Assembly: GCA_013100825.1 (NCBI GenBank)
Contig: CP040001.1
Coordinates: 620,001-684,000 of the forward strand
DNA length: 64,000 nucleotides
Source: Candidatus Saccharibacteria bacterium oral taxon 488
GTDB lineage: Bacteria > Patescibacteriota > Saccharimonadia > Saccharimonadales > Saccharimonadaceae
Direction: 5' to 3'
Shown here piece after piece: positions 34,493 through 42,405 of this stretch. Numbering within the stretch: position 1 is the first letter of the stretch; each line of letters starts with the position of its first letter. The position numbers and the translations under genes were made by a program. The notes beneath the pieces were generated by a model. The model was given only the letters and a program-made list of their open reading frames with translations. It was not told where the DNA came from and did not search any database.

Positions 34493-35908
34493 TTAGTCCT
34501 CAGTGGGCAGTATCGCCTCCGCCCATAGCTGTAATTCCTGCAAGATAAACTGCTGTTCGTCAGTCGCCGTCGGCGCTAGACGCTGCAGAGACGCCATAAA
34601 TTGTGGTAGTTGCGCCTGCAAGTGCTGCGCCCGCCATGTTTCCCATTGCACTAAATCATCTTCGCTGAGCGAGCGCGGAAAGTTGCGCGCTTTGTAGTGT
34701 AGTAGCAGCGGCGCCAAACGCTCATCTTGGAACTCTGGATGAAAATCAGCCAGCTCGCGCTCATCGGCATTGCGCACCGCTTCGACACGGATACGATCGC
34801 GGTCATGCAAAAAGCCATCGTACAGTTGTGCTTCTGGATCGGGCAATTTTTTGAAGGCTGGCTTGTTTTCAAAAATACTGCGCAATTTTTCGGCAAAATC
34901 TGGGTGATTCAGCAAAATATTTTGATGCTGTTGGACAATTTCTGTGCTAAGCGAAATTTTCTGCCAGCCATCGCCCTGCTCCAGCACACCCAGCGGTGCC
35001 ACCGCCGGACAGCGATTGTACTGCAACTCTTTGACTGGCAATTTGACAAAATCCTCAGCCTGCCGCTCCTCCCACGACGCAAAGATTTTCTTTGTTAATT
35101 CCTCCGCACTCAGCCCAACAAACGGTATCGGATCATACCGCAAGTCATAGACGACCACACCGCCGTTTCGACTGGTCGTCAGTGGAAAGGCCACCGTGGT
35201 TTTGGCGAACTCTTTGTCGTAACGCCCGCTGGCGTAAACAAACGGTTTTTTGTCATCCACGTTGACCAGCTGTTGGACTGCTTTTTTGTCACGCATTTTT
35301 AGCAAGTAATCATACAGCTGTGGCTGCTTTTGCTTAATCAATTTCGTCACGGCAATCAGCGCTGTCACGTCCGCCAAGGCATCATGAGCATTTTCATGAG
35401 CAATACCATTGGCACTAGTGATTAATTCCAAACGATTGCTGGGCTCACCCTTAGCATCAAGCGGCCAATTTATTCCTTCCGGCCTCAGTGCCCGCGTCAA
35501 TCGCACCACATCCAGCAAATCCCAACGCGAGCGACCATCCTTCCAGCTCCATTCGTACGGATCATGGAAATTGCGCCACAACAAATGACGAATAAATTCG
35601 TCGTCAAACCGAATATTATTAAAGCCAACCGCGATGGTGTCCGGCGTAAAAATCTCCTCGCTCAACATCCGGGCAAACTGCGCCTCGGTGTAACCTTCTT
35701 CAACCGTTTTTTGCGGCGTGATACCCGTCACCATTAGTGCATCAGGACTCGGCAACGTATCATCATTCAGCGTCACCAATAGATTATACGGCTCACCAAT
35801 CGGCTCGAGATTCATGTCCGTCCGCTGCCCAGCAAACTGCATGATGCGGTCTTGCCGCGGATTCAGTCCGCTGGTTTCTAGGTCGTAGAAGAAGAATGTC
35901 TGTGCCAT
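34493..35908 (-). CDS. sbcB: Exodeoxyribonuclease I
   Basis: A 471-residue DEDDh exonuclease that degrades single-stranded DNA 3' to 5' and takes part in recombination and mismatch repair. Exo I motif YDLETSGLNP, Exo II GFNNIRFDDEFIRHLLWRN and Exo III AHDALADVTALI are present, followed by the SH3-like and helical C-terminal domains typical of E. coli ExoI. TATACT 6 bases before the ATG suggests a leaderless start. Confidence 0.93.
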   Translation of the reverse strand: MAQTFFFYDLETSGLNPRQDRIMQFAGQRTDMNLEPIGEPYNLLVTLNDDTLPSPDALMVTGITPQKTVEEGYTEAQFARMLSEEIFTPDTIAVGFNNIRFDDEFIRHLLWRNFHDPYEWSWKDGRSRWDLLDVVRLTRALRPEGINWPLDAKGEPSNRLELITSANGIAHENAHDALADVTALIAVTKLIKQKQPQLYDYLLKMRDKKAVQQLVNVDDKKPFVYASGRYDKEFAKTTVAFPLTTSRNGGVVVYDLRYDPIPFVGLSAEELTKKIFASWEERQAEDFVKLPVKELQYNRCPAVAPLGVLEQGDGWQKISLSTEIVQQHQNILLNHPDFAEKLRSIFENKPAFKKLPDPEAQLYDGFLHDRDRIRVEAVRNADERELADFHPEFQDERLAPLLLHYKARNFPRSLSEDDLVQWETWRAQHLQAQLPQFMASLQRLAPTATDEQQFILQELQLWAEAILPTED

Positions 35909-35914
35909 ACCTAT

Positions 35915-35920
35915 AGTATA
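35915..35920 (-). promoter_or_regulatory. -10 box, leaderless sbcB
   Basis: TATACT on the minus strand, 6 bases before ATG 35908. Confidence 0.55.
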
Positions 35921-35949
35921 GCAAAGCTACGAGATGACACCCAAACCTA

Positions 35950-37266
35950 CTACTCAACCAACGTAAACGGCTTCGATTCGCCAATCTGCACCACGGTCTC
36001 GCCGACTGCACCCTGACGGATTAGCTCGTGAGTGATACCCATTTTTCGCATGATGTCGCGCAGGCGATTGACCGATTCAAATTGATCAAAGTTAGTACGG
36101 CGAGCAAACTTTTCAATTTTAGCACCGTGGATAATAAAACTAATCATCTCTTCATCGTCTACATTTTCAGGCTCCGCACCGACCACCCGCTCTACCGTCC
36201 AGGCATCAGATGCTGCTTGTGCGTCCAGCGCGATTACCGGCAAATCGTCTCCCTCTTCTTCAGTCCGCTCAGCTTCCCGTACTCGATAATTCGTGACCTC
36301 ACGACGCAGTAGGCGTAGCAGCTCAGTCACGCCGGCATGCGTCTGAGAGGAGATCACCACCACTGACGAACCATTGGCTACATTGTGTAACGCTGTCGAC
36401 TGCATGGCAATGATTTCTTCATCCAATCCTTCACATTTCGTCAAAGCGATAATCTCTGGGCGCGTCGCCAATTCCTCGGAATATTTTTCCAGCTCACGGC
36501 GAATAGTCTGGTATTTTTCCGCTGGGTCGTCACTATACGCATCAATCATGTGGAGCAACACGGCTGTCCGCTCAACGTGGCGCAGGAACTGATCGCCCAA
36601 ACCCTTACCTTCCGAAGCGCCTTCAATCAACCCCGGGATGTCAGCAATCAACACTGAACCATCATCAACATCCGCTACGCCCAAATTTGGCGTCAAGGTC
36701 GTAAATTCATAATTGGCAATTTCCGGCCGAGCATTAGAAACCACGCTCAAGAATGTCGATTTACCAGCATTAGGGAAACCAACCAAGCCAACGTCGGCCA
36801 ATAATTTCAATTCCAGCTCAGCCTCAAATTCTTCACCCGCCTCGCCAAGCTCAGCCATCTTTGGTGCTTGGCGCGTACTGGACGTAAAGTGCGCGTTACC
36901 AAAGCCGCCATCACCGCCCCGGGCAACAACTGCTTGTTGCTGGTCTGCCGTCAAATCTGCAACTACCTTGCCGTCGCGCTTGACCAATGTACCCATTGGT
37001 ACTTTGATAACCAGCGGCGAGCCACTTTTGCCACGCTTATTACGCTTACTGCCGTCACCGCCATTCTCTGCTTTTAGTTCTGGCCTGTGGCGAAAATTCA
37101 GCAGTGTATTAAGGTCTTTGGTCGCCAAAAACACCACATCACCACCACGTCCACCATCACCGCCATCAGGACCGCCTTTGTCAACATACTTCTCATGCCG
37201 AAAACTGACTGCGCCGTTACCACCCTTGCCAGCTCGCACTAATACTTTCGCTGTATCTACAAACAT
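35950..37266 (-). CDS. obg: GTPase Obg
   Basis: A 438-residue GTPase needed for 50S ribosome assembly. Residues 1 to about 160 are the Gly-rich Obg fold (GPDGGDGGRGGDVVF and other glycine helices). The G domain carries GFPNAGKST, TTLTPNLG and DIPGLIEGAS. The C-terminal OCT domain (about 365-438) includes FDQFESVNRLRDIMRKMGI. TATACT is 6 bases before the ATG. Confidence 0.96.
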   Translation of the reverse strand: MFVDTAKVLVRAGKGGNGAVSFRHEKYVDKGGPDGGDGGRGGDVVFLATKDLNTLLNFRHRPELKAENGGDGSKRNKRGKSGSPLVIKVPMGTLVKRDGKVVADLTADQQQAVVARGGDGGFGNAHFTSSTRQAPKMAELGEAGEEFEAELELKLLADVGLVGFPNAGKSTFLSVVSNARPEIANYEFTTLTPNLGVADVDDGSVLIADIPGLIEGASEGKGLGDQFLRHVERTAVLLHMIDAYSDDPAEKYQTIRRELEKYSEELATRPEIIALTKCEGLDEEIIAMQSTALHNVANGSSVVVISSQTHAGVTELLRLLRREVTNYRVREAERTEEEGDDLPVIALDAQAASDAWTVERVVGAEPENVDDEEMISFIIHGAKIEKFARRTNFDQFESVNRLRDIMRKMGITHELIRQGAVGETVVQIGESKPFTLVE

Positions 37267-37272
37267 AATTTT

Positions 37273-37278
37273 AGTATA
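37273..37278 (-). promoter_or_regulatory. -10 box, leaderless obg
   Basis: TATACT on the minus strand, 6 bases before ATG 37266. Confidence 0.55.
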
Positions 37279-37280
37279 TC

Positions 37281-37311
37281 AAAAAGCACCCCCGAGAGAT
37301 AGCGGAGGCGC
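37281..37311 (-). terminator. Terminator after the LysM-CHAP gene
   Basis: Minus-strand 8-bp stem GCGCCTCC/GGGGGTGC (with G-T pairs), then TTTTT. It directly precedes the obg promoter. Confidence 0.7.
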
Positions 37312-37330
37312 TTTATTGCCTTAGAGCATC

Positions 37331-38461
37331 CTAGTGAATAAAGTTATATCGACCAACCTCAGACATCGGGATCGTTCGATGCGTCACGACGTTATACCCA
37401 GCGTAATTCATATCGCTAACGTAGATCGTGCCACCTTCAACCCGCTCGACCATACCGACGTGACCAAGACCACCACCGCCCCATGTTGTCTGGAAGATTG
37501 CCCCTGGTGCCGGCGTATGATTAACGACAAAACCGGCTGCCCGAGCACTTGCTGCCCACGACGTCGCGTTGCCCCAGAAGCTACCAATTGGTCGACCAAG
37601 TGCTGCCCGCCGCTCGTACACGTACCATGTACAGTTGCCAAGAGCGTATCGGTTGCCAACTGATGCTCGAGCGTAACCATAGCTGATACCACTGACTGCG
37701 CCGCCCGTTGTCCGCCCTGCATAGCCCCGACGGCCAGAGCGGGACGCCACGTAACCTGGCTGCTCATTTTCTGGCAATACGCCACCCGGCAGAACAATTC
37801 GTGTATCTTTGGCTAGTGCCGCCCCATTTGCCAAGTCGTTATACAATGCCACTCGTTCAGGATTTGCTTTATACTTTTCTGCCAATTTTTCGACGGTGTC
37901 GCCGTCCTTAACAGTGTAGACCACGCCGTCAACCATCGGGATAATCAATGTTTTGCCAGCTTCAACCGCATCAGATGTCGTATTGTTTGCCCAGCGCACC
38001 GTCTGGGCCGTCACATTAAACTTCTTAGCAATCGAGTCAATTGTATCGCCCTGCTTAGTGACATAAGTCTTGATGCCGCGCTGAGCTGATTTCTCAGGCT
38101 GGATAATCTGTGGCTTAGAAATAACCTCCGTATCACCCTGAGCCAACTCTTTTTTGATTGACAGCGTTGCCGTCGCTTCACGTAAATCACCGGCAGTTGG
38201 CAGATTGACCGTCTCAGCCAGATCGGTTACCGCATTAGCAGCCGCCAGTTGATCTACTGAAACCTTATTTGTCTCATGTGTCACACCAGTAGACGGTGCG
38301 ACTGGCTGAGAGGCCGAGACTGAGCCCTGCTGACTAGCGACGCCACCTGTCTGATAACTTAGTGCCAGAAATGAAATAACTAATAGAAAGATTCCGCCAT
38401 ACGCCGATATTGCGCTTAGCTTGAGTTTTTTGCCCCGATGGGCAGATGCTTGGTTACGAAT
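37331..38461 (-). CDS. LysM-LysM-CHAP cell-wall hydrolase (start uncertain)
   Basis: A peptidoglycan hydrolase. Two LysM domains (KQGDTIDSIAKKFNV... and KDGDTVEKLAEKYKAN...) bind the wall. The C-terminal CHAP amidase/endopeptidase has the catalytic Cys in ALGNCTWYVYERR and His in GLGHVGMVERV. The first canonical start is GTG 38284, but the same frame is open upstream to 38469 and encodes a basic segment plus a hydrophobic helix (SAYGGIFLLVISFLALSY), so the real protein surely includes it. No ATG exists there. An ATT at 38459-38461 has GGGAG at good spacing; a frameshift from the upstream ORF is the alternative. A paralogue lies in the mobile element at 45736. Confidence 0.8.
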   Translation of the reverse strand: MRNQASAHRGKKLKLSAISAYGGIFLLVISFLALSYQTGGVASQQGSVSASQPVAPSTGVTHETNKVSVDQLAAANAVTDLAETVNLPTAGDLREATATLSIKKELAQGDTEVISKPQIIQPEKSAQRGIKTYVTKQGDTIDSIAKKFNVTAQTVRWANNTTSDAVEAGKTLIIPMVDGVVYTVKDGDTVEKLAEKYKANPERVALYNDLANGAALAKDTRIVLPGGVLPENEQPGYVASRSGRRGYAGRTTGGAVSGISYGYARASVGNRYALGNCTWYVYERRAALGRPIGSFWGNATSWAASARAAGFVVNHTPAPGAIFQTTWGGGGLGHVGMVERVEGGTIYVSDMNYAGYNVVTHRTIPMSEVGRYNFIH

Positions 38462-38541
38462 AACGCTTCTCCCGTGTCAATGTCTCCATCAACGCTGACT
38501 ACCGTACTGAGTCTTTCTTCTCGCACAAGAACAGGATGCAT
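38416..38541 (-). CDS. 41-codon ORF, possible N-terminal part of the LysM-CHAP gene
   Basis: ATG 38541 opens a frame starting MHPVLVREERLSTVVSVDGD that ends at TAA 38416-38418. It overlaps the 5' part of the hydrolase frame. The heptamer A AAA AAC, in phase with this ORF at 38431-38425, is a classical -1 slippery sequence three codons before the stop; a -1 slip would lead straight into LKLSAISAYGG of the hydrolase. It could equally be an upstream regulatory peptide or the remains of a one-base deletion. Confidence 0.4.
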   Translation of the reverse strand: MHPVLVREERLSTVVSVDGDIDTGEALFVTKHLPIGAKNSS

Positions 38542-38660
38542 TGTCGACCTAATAATTAGTTGATATTGCTAAACGATTAGTTTTCCGCATCCGTGCGACC
38601 GTTCTGGTAGGCCCGCGCGCTTACACGGCGTATACCCTGTATGAACGCAAGCTTATTTCC

Positions 38661-38690
38661 ATTATACGCGATCCTCTCATAATTTGTCAA
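38661..38690 (-). promoter_or_regulatory. Promoter of the LysM-CHAP gene
   Basis: Minus-strand TTGACA (38685-38690), 18-base spacer, TATAAT (38661-38666). It begins inside the end of the upstream gene. The leader to ATG 38541 would be about 110 bases and is GC-rich, with possible pairing (GCGCGCGGGCC). Confidence 0.75.
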
Positions 38691-39484
38691 TGCTTTACCC
38701 TGTAATACACCTCACCCTTTAGCATATACACCAGCCCAACAACAAAGCTCAAAATGACTGCATATGGCAGCACCGCAGACATCGCCATCATTACAGCAAA
38801 GAGAATGGTAGCACGAACAATATACAAAAGTGTTATGACAAACATGAACGCACATATGAGTGCGAACGGCACTCGCACCATCAAGGTCACGCCAATCTTG
38901 CGATAACGCAGGCCCCGCTCCTGCTTAATTTTCTCCGCCTCAGATAGCTGGTCGGCTGGACGTGGCTGCCAATATGATACCCCCTCAGGTGTTATGATAA
39001 TCTTCCATAGCCACAGTGAACCAATAGTCGTACACGCCACCATAAACAAGATAGCCGGGAGCGAGTTATTAAAGGCCAGTGTAGCACTAAATATCGCACG
39101 GGTAGCTTCTCGAAGCGCTGAGCTAAATGGGCCAACCTGAAAGACATAAAATTGTGCTAACACAATAAATTGCACCACCGGATACACCACAGTCATAGCG
39201 AGCGCAGCGATTCGTTGTCGGTACTGGTCAGTTCGACGGGACTGCTTCAAGACAATGAGACCTTGAACGAGGAGTGATGCGATAGCTACGCCAATGACAG
39301 TCAGTACTAACGGCATATCCTGAAGGTTTCGAAAGAATAGCGGCAGCTGACCTATGAACACCCCTGCTGAACAAACAAGTATTGCCGCCTCGATAATAAT
39401 GACCGCCTCACATCGAATGTTACGCTCTGGTGAAGATGCAGCTTGTTTCTTGGGTTTATTCTTTATGGCCGTCGTCTTTGTCAT
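38687..39484 (-). CDS. Hypothetical multi-pass membrane protein
   Basis: A 265-residue protein with about six transmembrane helices (near residues 26-45, 57-76, 91-110, 135-160, 205-225, 232-255) and a Lys-rich cytoplasmic N-terminus. A charged cytoplasmic loop (PADQLSEAEKIKQERGLRYRK) sits between helices 4 and 5. No family is recognised. A TATAAT at 39526-39531 is about 42 bases before the ATG, so it has a short leader. It is the last chromosomal gene before the mobile element. Confidence 0.6.
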   Translation of the reverse strand: MTKTTAIKNKPKKQAASSPERNIRCEAVIIIEAAILVCSAGVFIGQLPLFFRNLQDMPLVLTVIGVAIASLLVQGLIVLKQSRRTDQYRQRIAALAMTVVYPVVQFIVLAQFYVFQVGPFSSALREATRAIFSATLAFNNSLPAILFMVACTTIGSLWLWKIIITPEGVSYWQPRPADQLSEAEKIKQERGLRYRKIGVTLMVRVPFALICAFMFVITLLYIVRATILFAVMMAMSAVLPYAVILSFVVGLVYMLKGEVYYRVKH

Positions 39485-39559
39485 TCGAGGATTTTCCCCT
39501 TTCTTTTTGAAGTATCCTACTGTCTATTATACCAGAGTATTTTTCGTTTTGACGTCAAC

Positions 39560-39592
39560 AAAAATAGCTCGCTATCAAAACTGAGCGAGCTA
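39560..39592 (-). terminator. Orphan terminator, probably of tRNA-Glu
   Basis: Perfect 9-bp stem TAGCTCGCT/AGCGAGCTA with a 10-base loop, followed on the minus strand by TTTTTG. No minus-strand gene ends here in the integrated state. With the element removed, tRNA-Glu would end about 40 bases upstream of it. Confidence 0.7.
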
Positions 39593-39629
39593 CTGCAAAT
39601 TCAAACGGGATAACTATCCTTATAAGTAT

Positions 39630-39637
39630 TGGTGACC
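39630..39637. repeat. Left attachment core (attL)
   Basis: TGGTGACC, identical to 62929-62936. Host sequence lies to its left, element sequence to its right. Confidence 0.7.
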
Positions 39638-39765
39638 CTACAAATATAAATGTGGAACTCCTTTTTCGCGATTTGTTTGCGCTGCGGGATCGCTTCAAGG
39701 AGCTGGGCATGGTTATTAAAAATGGCGAGGTGTATTTGCCGGATTTGGAGGAGCGTGATGTTTAA
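39631..39765 (+). pseudogene. Displaced 3' end of the serine recombinase gene
   Basis: From the att core the frame GGT GAC CCT stays open to TAA 39763-39765, giving GDPTNINVELLFRDLF and ending LPDLEERDV. It has no start codon and no upstream gene here. The same GGT GAC codons, in the same phase, occur in the recombinase at 62930-62935. Joining the ends as in a circle therefore gives a 602-residue recombinase with these 42 residues as its natural C-terminus. The last 8 bases overlap the PLD-like gene start. It is a stranded gene part, not a decayed gene. Confidence 0.8.
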
Positions 39766-40219
39766 TTTGCGAAAATCAGGCTCAAATCTCTATGACCAAA
39801 ATACTTTCGACGACCAATTTATGCGCGATTTACGAAAAGGCCGAAAAAGCATTATCATCGAAAGTCCGTTTCTCAGAACTGTCCGAGTCGAAAAATTTAT
39901 TCCAATATTCCACCGACTCAAAAAGCGTGGCGTTGCAATATTACTTAACACCAAACCACTTGAAGAACACGACGAAATATACAAACTACAAGCCCAAAAA
40001 TCTCTGAATTTACTACAATCAGCAGGCGTCGAAGTGCTTTTTACAGTCAAGCATCACCGCAAATTAGCCATCATCGACAGAGAAATTATTTACGAAGGTA
40101 GCCTAAATATTCTCTCATATCGCGACAGTTGTGAGATAATGAGAAGGACGGCATCCGCGCTGGAGGCGGAGATGTTGATAGATTTTATCGGCTTAAATAA
40201 ATTTATGGAGGTGAAATAA
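39758..40219 (+). CDS. PLD-like (HKD) nuclease-family protein
   Basis: A 153-residue single-domain phospholipase D superfamily member. The HKD motif is HHRKLAIIDREIIYEGSLNIL, preceded by KSIIIESPFLRTVRVEKFIPIF. Small one-HKD proteins normally dimerise to form one active site, and many are nucleases. ATG 39758 overlaps the TAA of the displaced recombinase end. It has no own Shine-Dalgarno beyond GGAGGAG about 7 bases upstream, inside that recombinase fragment. In the circular element it would be translated with the recombinase; in the integrated state no clear promoter is visible. It might cut DNA during excision or transfer, which is inference. Confidence 0.7.
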   Translation: MFNLRKSGSNLYDQNTFDDQFMRDLRKGRKSIIIESPFLRTVRVEKFIPIFHRLKKRGVAILLNTKPLEEHDEIYKLQAQKSLNLLQSAGVEVLFTVKHHRKLAIIDREIIYEGSLNILSYRDSCEIMRRTASALEAEMLIDFIGLNKFMEVK

Positions 40220-40221
40220 TC

Positions 40222-40449
40222 ATGAACGACGAGGATACAATCAAGGATCTTCATCTATACGAAGACGAAGAAACGATTCAGAAAACGATCCACTACCTGG
40301 AGCTTCACGACCCAGACAATGCCAATCGCGAATACGCGGTCGGATTTCTGAAATTCATGCAGCGATTTGCGCATGTCGCTAGCAGGAGTGAGGACTTTGA
40401 TCTTGAGGGGTTTTTGAAGAAGTACAAGAAACAGGACAGTGCCTCTTAA
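40222..40449 (+). CDS. Small acidic hypothetical protein
   Basis: A 75-residue, very acidic and probably helical protein (MNDEDTIKDLHLYEDEETI...). GGAGGTG lies 8 bases before the ATG, and it starts 2 bases after the PLD-like gene's stop, so the two form an operon. No family is recognised. The charge pattern would suit an inhibitor or DNA-mimic partner of the PLD-like protein, but nothing shows that directly. Confidence 0.55.
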   Translation: MNDEDTIKDLHLYEDEETIQKTIHYLELHDPDNANREYAVGFLKFMQRFAHVASRSEDFDLEGFLKKYKKQDSAS

Positions 40450-40469
40450 TAGACTTCAACGCGGCGGTG

Positions 40470-42176
40470 CTAAAAAGTTACACCCAGTAATGTGCCGTGC
40501 TCGTCTTTGTCGTTAAACCTTGCGATAATGTATTTGTTAAGGTTATCGGTAAATTCTTCCGGTAGAGAGTCATACGGCATATACCCAGAATTCATGGAGC
40601 AAATATACTGAAAGTCTAACGACTCGGCTTTGCTACTAGAAATTTCTAGAGCTTTTGCTACCTGTCTAGGATCTACGTCTGCAAATATTTTTGAATCGTG
40701 GAATAAGGGAAATTCTCTGTGACGTATAGTAGACCAATATTCAGCTAGCATAAGATCGTAGCAGAACACCTTCATACTACTAACGCCGTCGCTGCCAGCT
40801 TTTTTAATATCAATTTTAAACTTATAGCCTTCTTTATCTACATCGATAGAGAGTGTCCCGGGCTGTTCGTACAAAAATCGAGAGTTTGAATTAAATAAAC
40901 GTATAGCTGTTGATATTAGCGGCTGGTCTCCGTTATATTCCTGCCACATCTTTGATATAACATCGCTAATCTCTATTCGTATGTCATCAATCCTTGACTT
41001 AATCTCCGTGAGTCGAGAAATTCTGCTCTCTATGTCTGCTATCTTGGCCTTGCTTTTGTTGACTTCATCTTGAAGTTTTGTATATTCATCAAGAGCTCCA
41101 TGTGTCTTTAGTATATTCAAATAGCCAGCTCTCTCATTTGAGAGTTTTTCCATTTTGTTATCCAAAGCTCTGTTTTTTGTTACATATAGCTCGATCTCGC
41201 TTTCTAGATAATTTTTCCTGTTAAGTACTACGTCTCTGTGAAAATTAATCACCTCATCGAGTGTGCGTAGAGAGGATTTTTCAAAGACGGCGCCCGCTGC
41301 TTCGTATATTTGCTCTATTTTTATATCATCACCGTTTTCATTTTTTAAACTGTCTTTGTATCTCTCTACTATTTGAGAGTTTATAGTGATTTCATTGATA
41401 ATATCGTGGATTTCTTTAGTTAAAGTGTCTGCTTTAGCCTGTATATCTCTATAGTCTTCGTGAACTTGAAAATTTTCTAGTCTTTTCATCTTCTCCGCAA
41501 GTTGCAACTCAACGTCTATTTTCTCTGAGTTCAAATCGCCCACCGTACCTCCAAACGCATCAAAAGCACCCGTTTCAATAGCTTTGTTTGCACTATCTAA
41601 TTTTTTAAATTCAGATTTGAGTTGCGAGAATTTGACAGATAGCTGCCAATTTAATCCTAGCAGAAAAGCGGTATTGTTATCTCTAGATAGTGCTTTCTGC
41701 CGAGCAAAGCATAAGAAAGGATCAGAGAATGCGCCATCATCAGTTCTCATGAAGTACGACGCTAATGTGCGATACGTAGGGTGATTGCTTTTGTCTTTTA
41801 CTTCACGTACACTAACACCAAACAATTTCTCTCCTAAGGTTAGACAAACTTCATCTGCGCTAATATCTTCAACTCCTAGCGCCACTATGTATTTTTTGTG
41901 ATCATTTACTGCTCGCTTGAGAACAACCTCTTCTCCGTCTATCTCAATAGTCAAGCTGAATACCCAATCTTTCATCTCTTCTTTTTTAAGAGTTTTTGAC
42001 GGCTTACCTCCTAGGCAATAATTTACAATTTCAAGCAATAGCGTTTTACCTAAGCCATTAGTGGAATGCTTGTCGCTGGAGTCTTGGTCGCGGTCGGCTA
42101 TGATTATATTAAAACCTCTACGAAATTGTATGGTTTTAAAACTGCTTTTGTTTGCGCTTAATTTAACTAATTTCAT
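40470..42176 (-). CDS. ABC-3C system ATPase (SMC/RecN-like, DUF2326 type)
   Basis: A 568-residue ATPase. The Walker A is STNGLGKTLLLEIVNYCLGG near residue 40, of the RecN/SMC-like ABC class. Residues about 190-400 form coiled coils, and the C-terminal half carries FCYDLMLAEY and FPLFHDSKIFADVD. This matches the DUF2326 ATPases of ABC three-component (ABC-3C) systems, predicted conflict systems in which the ATPase senses invader DNA or stress and licenses an effector. The start overlaps the middle-component gene by 14 bases. With the HNH protein it makes a complete three-gene system on the minus strand. Confidence 0.8.
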   Translation of the reverse strand: MKLVKLSANKSSFKTIQFRRGFNIIIADRDQDSSDKHSTNGLGKTLLLEIVNYCLGGKPSKTLKKEEMKDWVFSLTIEIDGEEVVLKRAVNDHKKYIVALGVEDISADEVCLTLGEKLFGVSVREVKDKSNHPTYRTLASYFMRTDDGAFSDPFLCFARQKALSRDNNTAFLLGLNWQLSVKFSQLKSEFKKLDSANKAIETGAFDAFGGTVGDLNSEKIDVELQLAEKMKRLENFQVHEDYRDIQAKADTLTKEIHDIINEITINSQIVERYKDSLKNENGDDIKIEQIYEAAGAVFEKSSLRTLDEVINFHRDVVLNRKNYLESEIELYVTKNRALDNKMEKLSNERAGYLNILKTHGALDEYTKLQDEVNKSKAKIADIESRISRLTEIKSRIDDIRIEISDVISKMWQEYNGDQPLISTAIRLFNSNSRFLYEQPGTLSIDVDKEGYKFKIDIKKAGSDGVSSMKVFCYDLMLAEYWSTIRHREFPLFHDSKIFADVDPRQVAKALEISSSKAESLDFQYICSMNSGYMPYDSLPEEFTDNLNKYIIARFNDKDEHGTLLGVTF

Positions 42177-42405
42177 GTTTTTTATTTTTTTCGATTACTC
42201 CATTATTATACAGTATAGCTCCGGAGGAGTACAGTAACACCAGAGCTGCAATAAACTTCTCAAACGTACCTATTTCTTCATATACCTTCACTTTGCTCCA
42301 TAACGAACTCACTGTTTCAACTGAATCTATGTTTTGAAGAAGTATTGCGCCAACTCCAACAACCGAAAACCCCACGCGAATAGTTTTATCTGGAAGTATT
42401 ATCAT
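42163..42405 (-). CDS. ABC-3C middle component (MC6-like)
   Basis: An 80-residue protein starting MIILPDKTIRVGFSVVGVGA, with SSLWSKVKVYEEIGTFEKF and LVLLYSSGAILYNNGVIEK. This matches the short MC6 type of ABC-3C middle components, a compact winged-helix-like linker between effector and ATPase. Its ATG overlaps the stop of the HNH gene (4 bases), and its own end overlaps the ATPase start (14 bases), so the three are translated as one block. Confidence 0.75.
   Translation of the reverse strand: MIILPDKTIRVGFSVVGVGAILLQNIDSVETVSSLWSKVKVYEEIGTFEKFIAALVLLYSSGAILYNNGVIEKNKKHEIS

Noticed and set aside
36713-37324. Long plus-strand open frame of about 200 codons across the obg gene
   Set aside because: Serine/proline-rich shadow of Obg's glycine-rich coding strand; no ribosome site and no domain.
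39650-39757. 5' extension of the PLD-like gene in its own frame
   Set aside because: The sequence there codes in the neighbouring frame for the recombinase C-terminus; the extension has no start signal and a Cys/Trp/Arg-rich noise composition.
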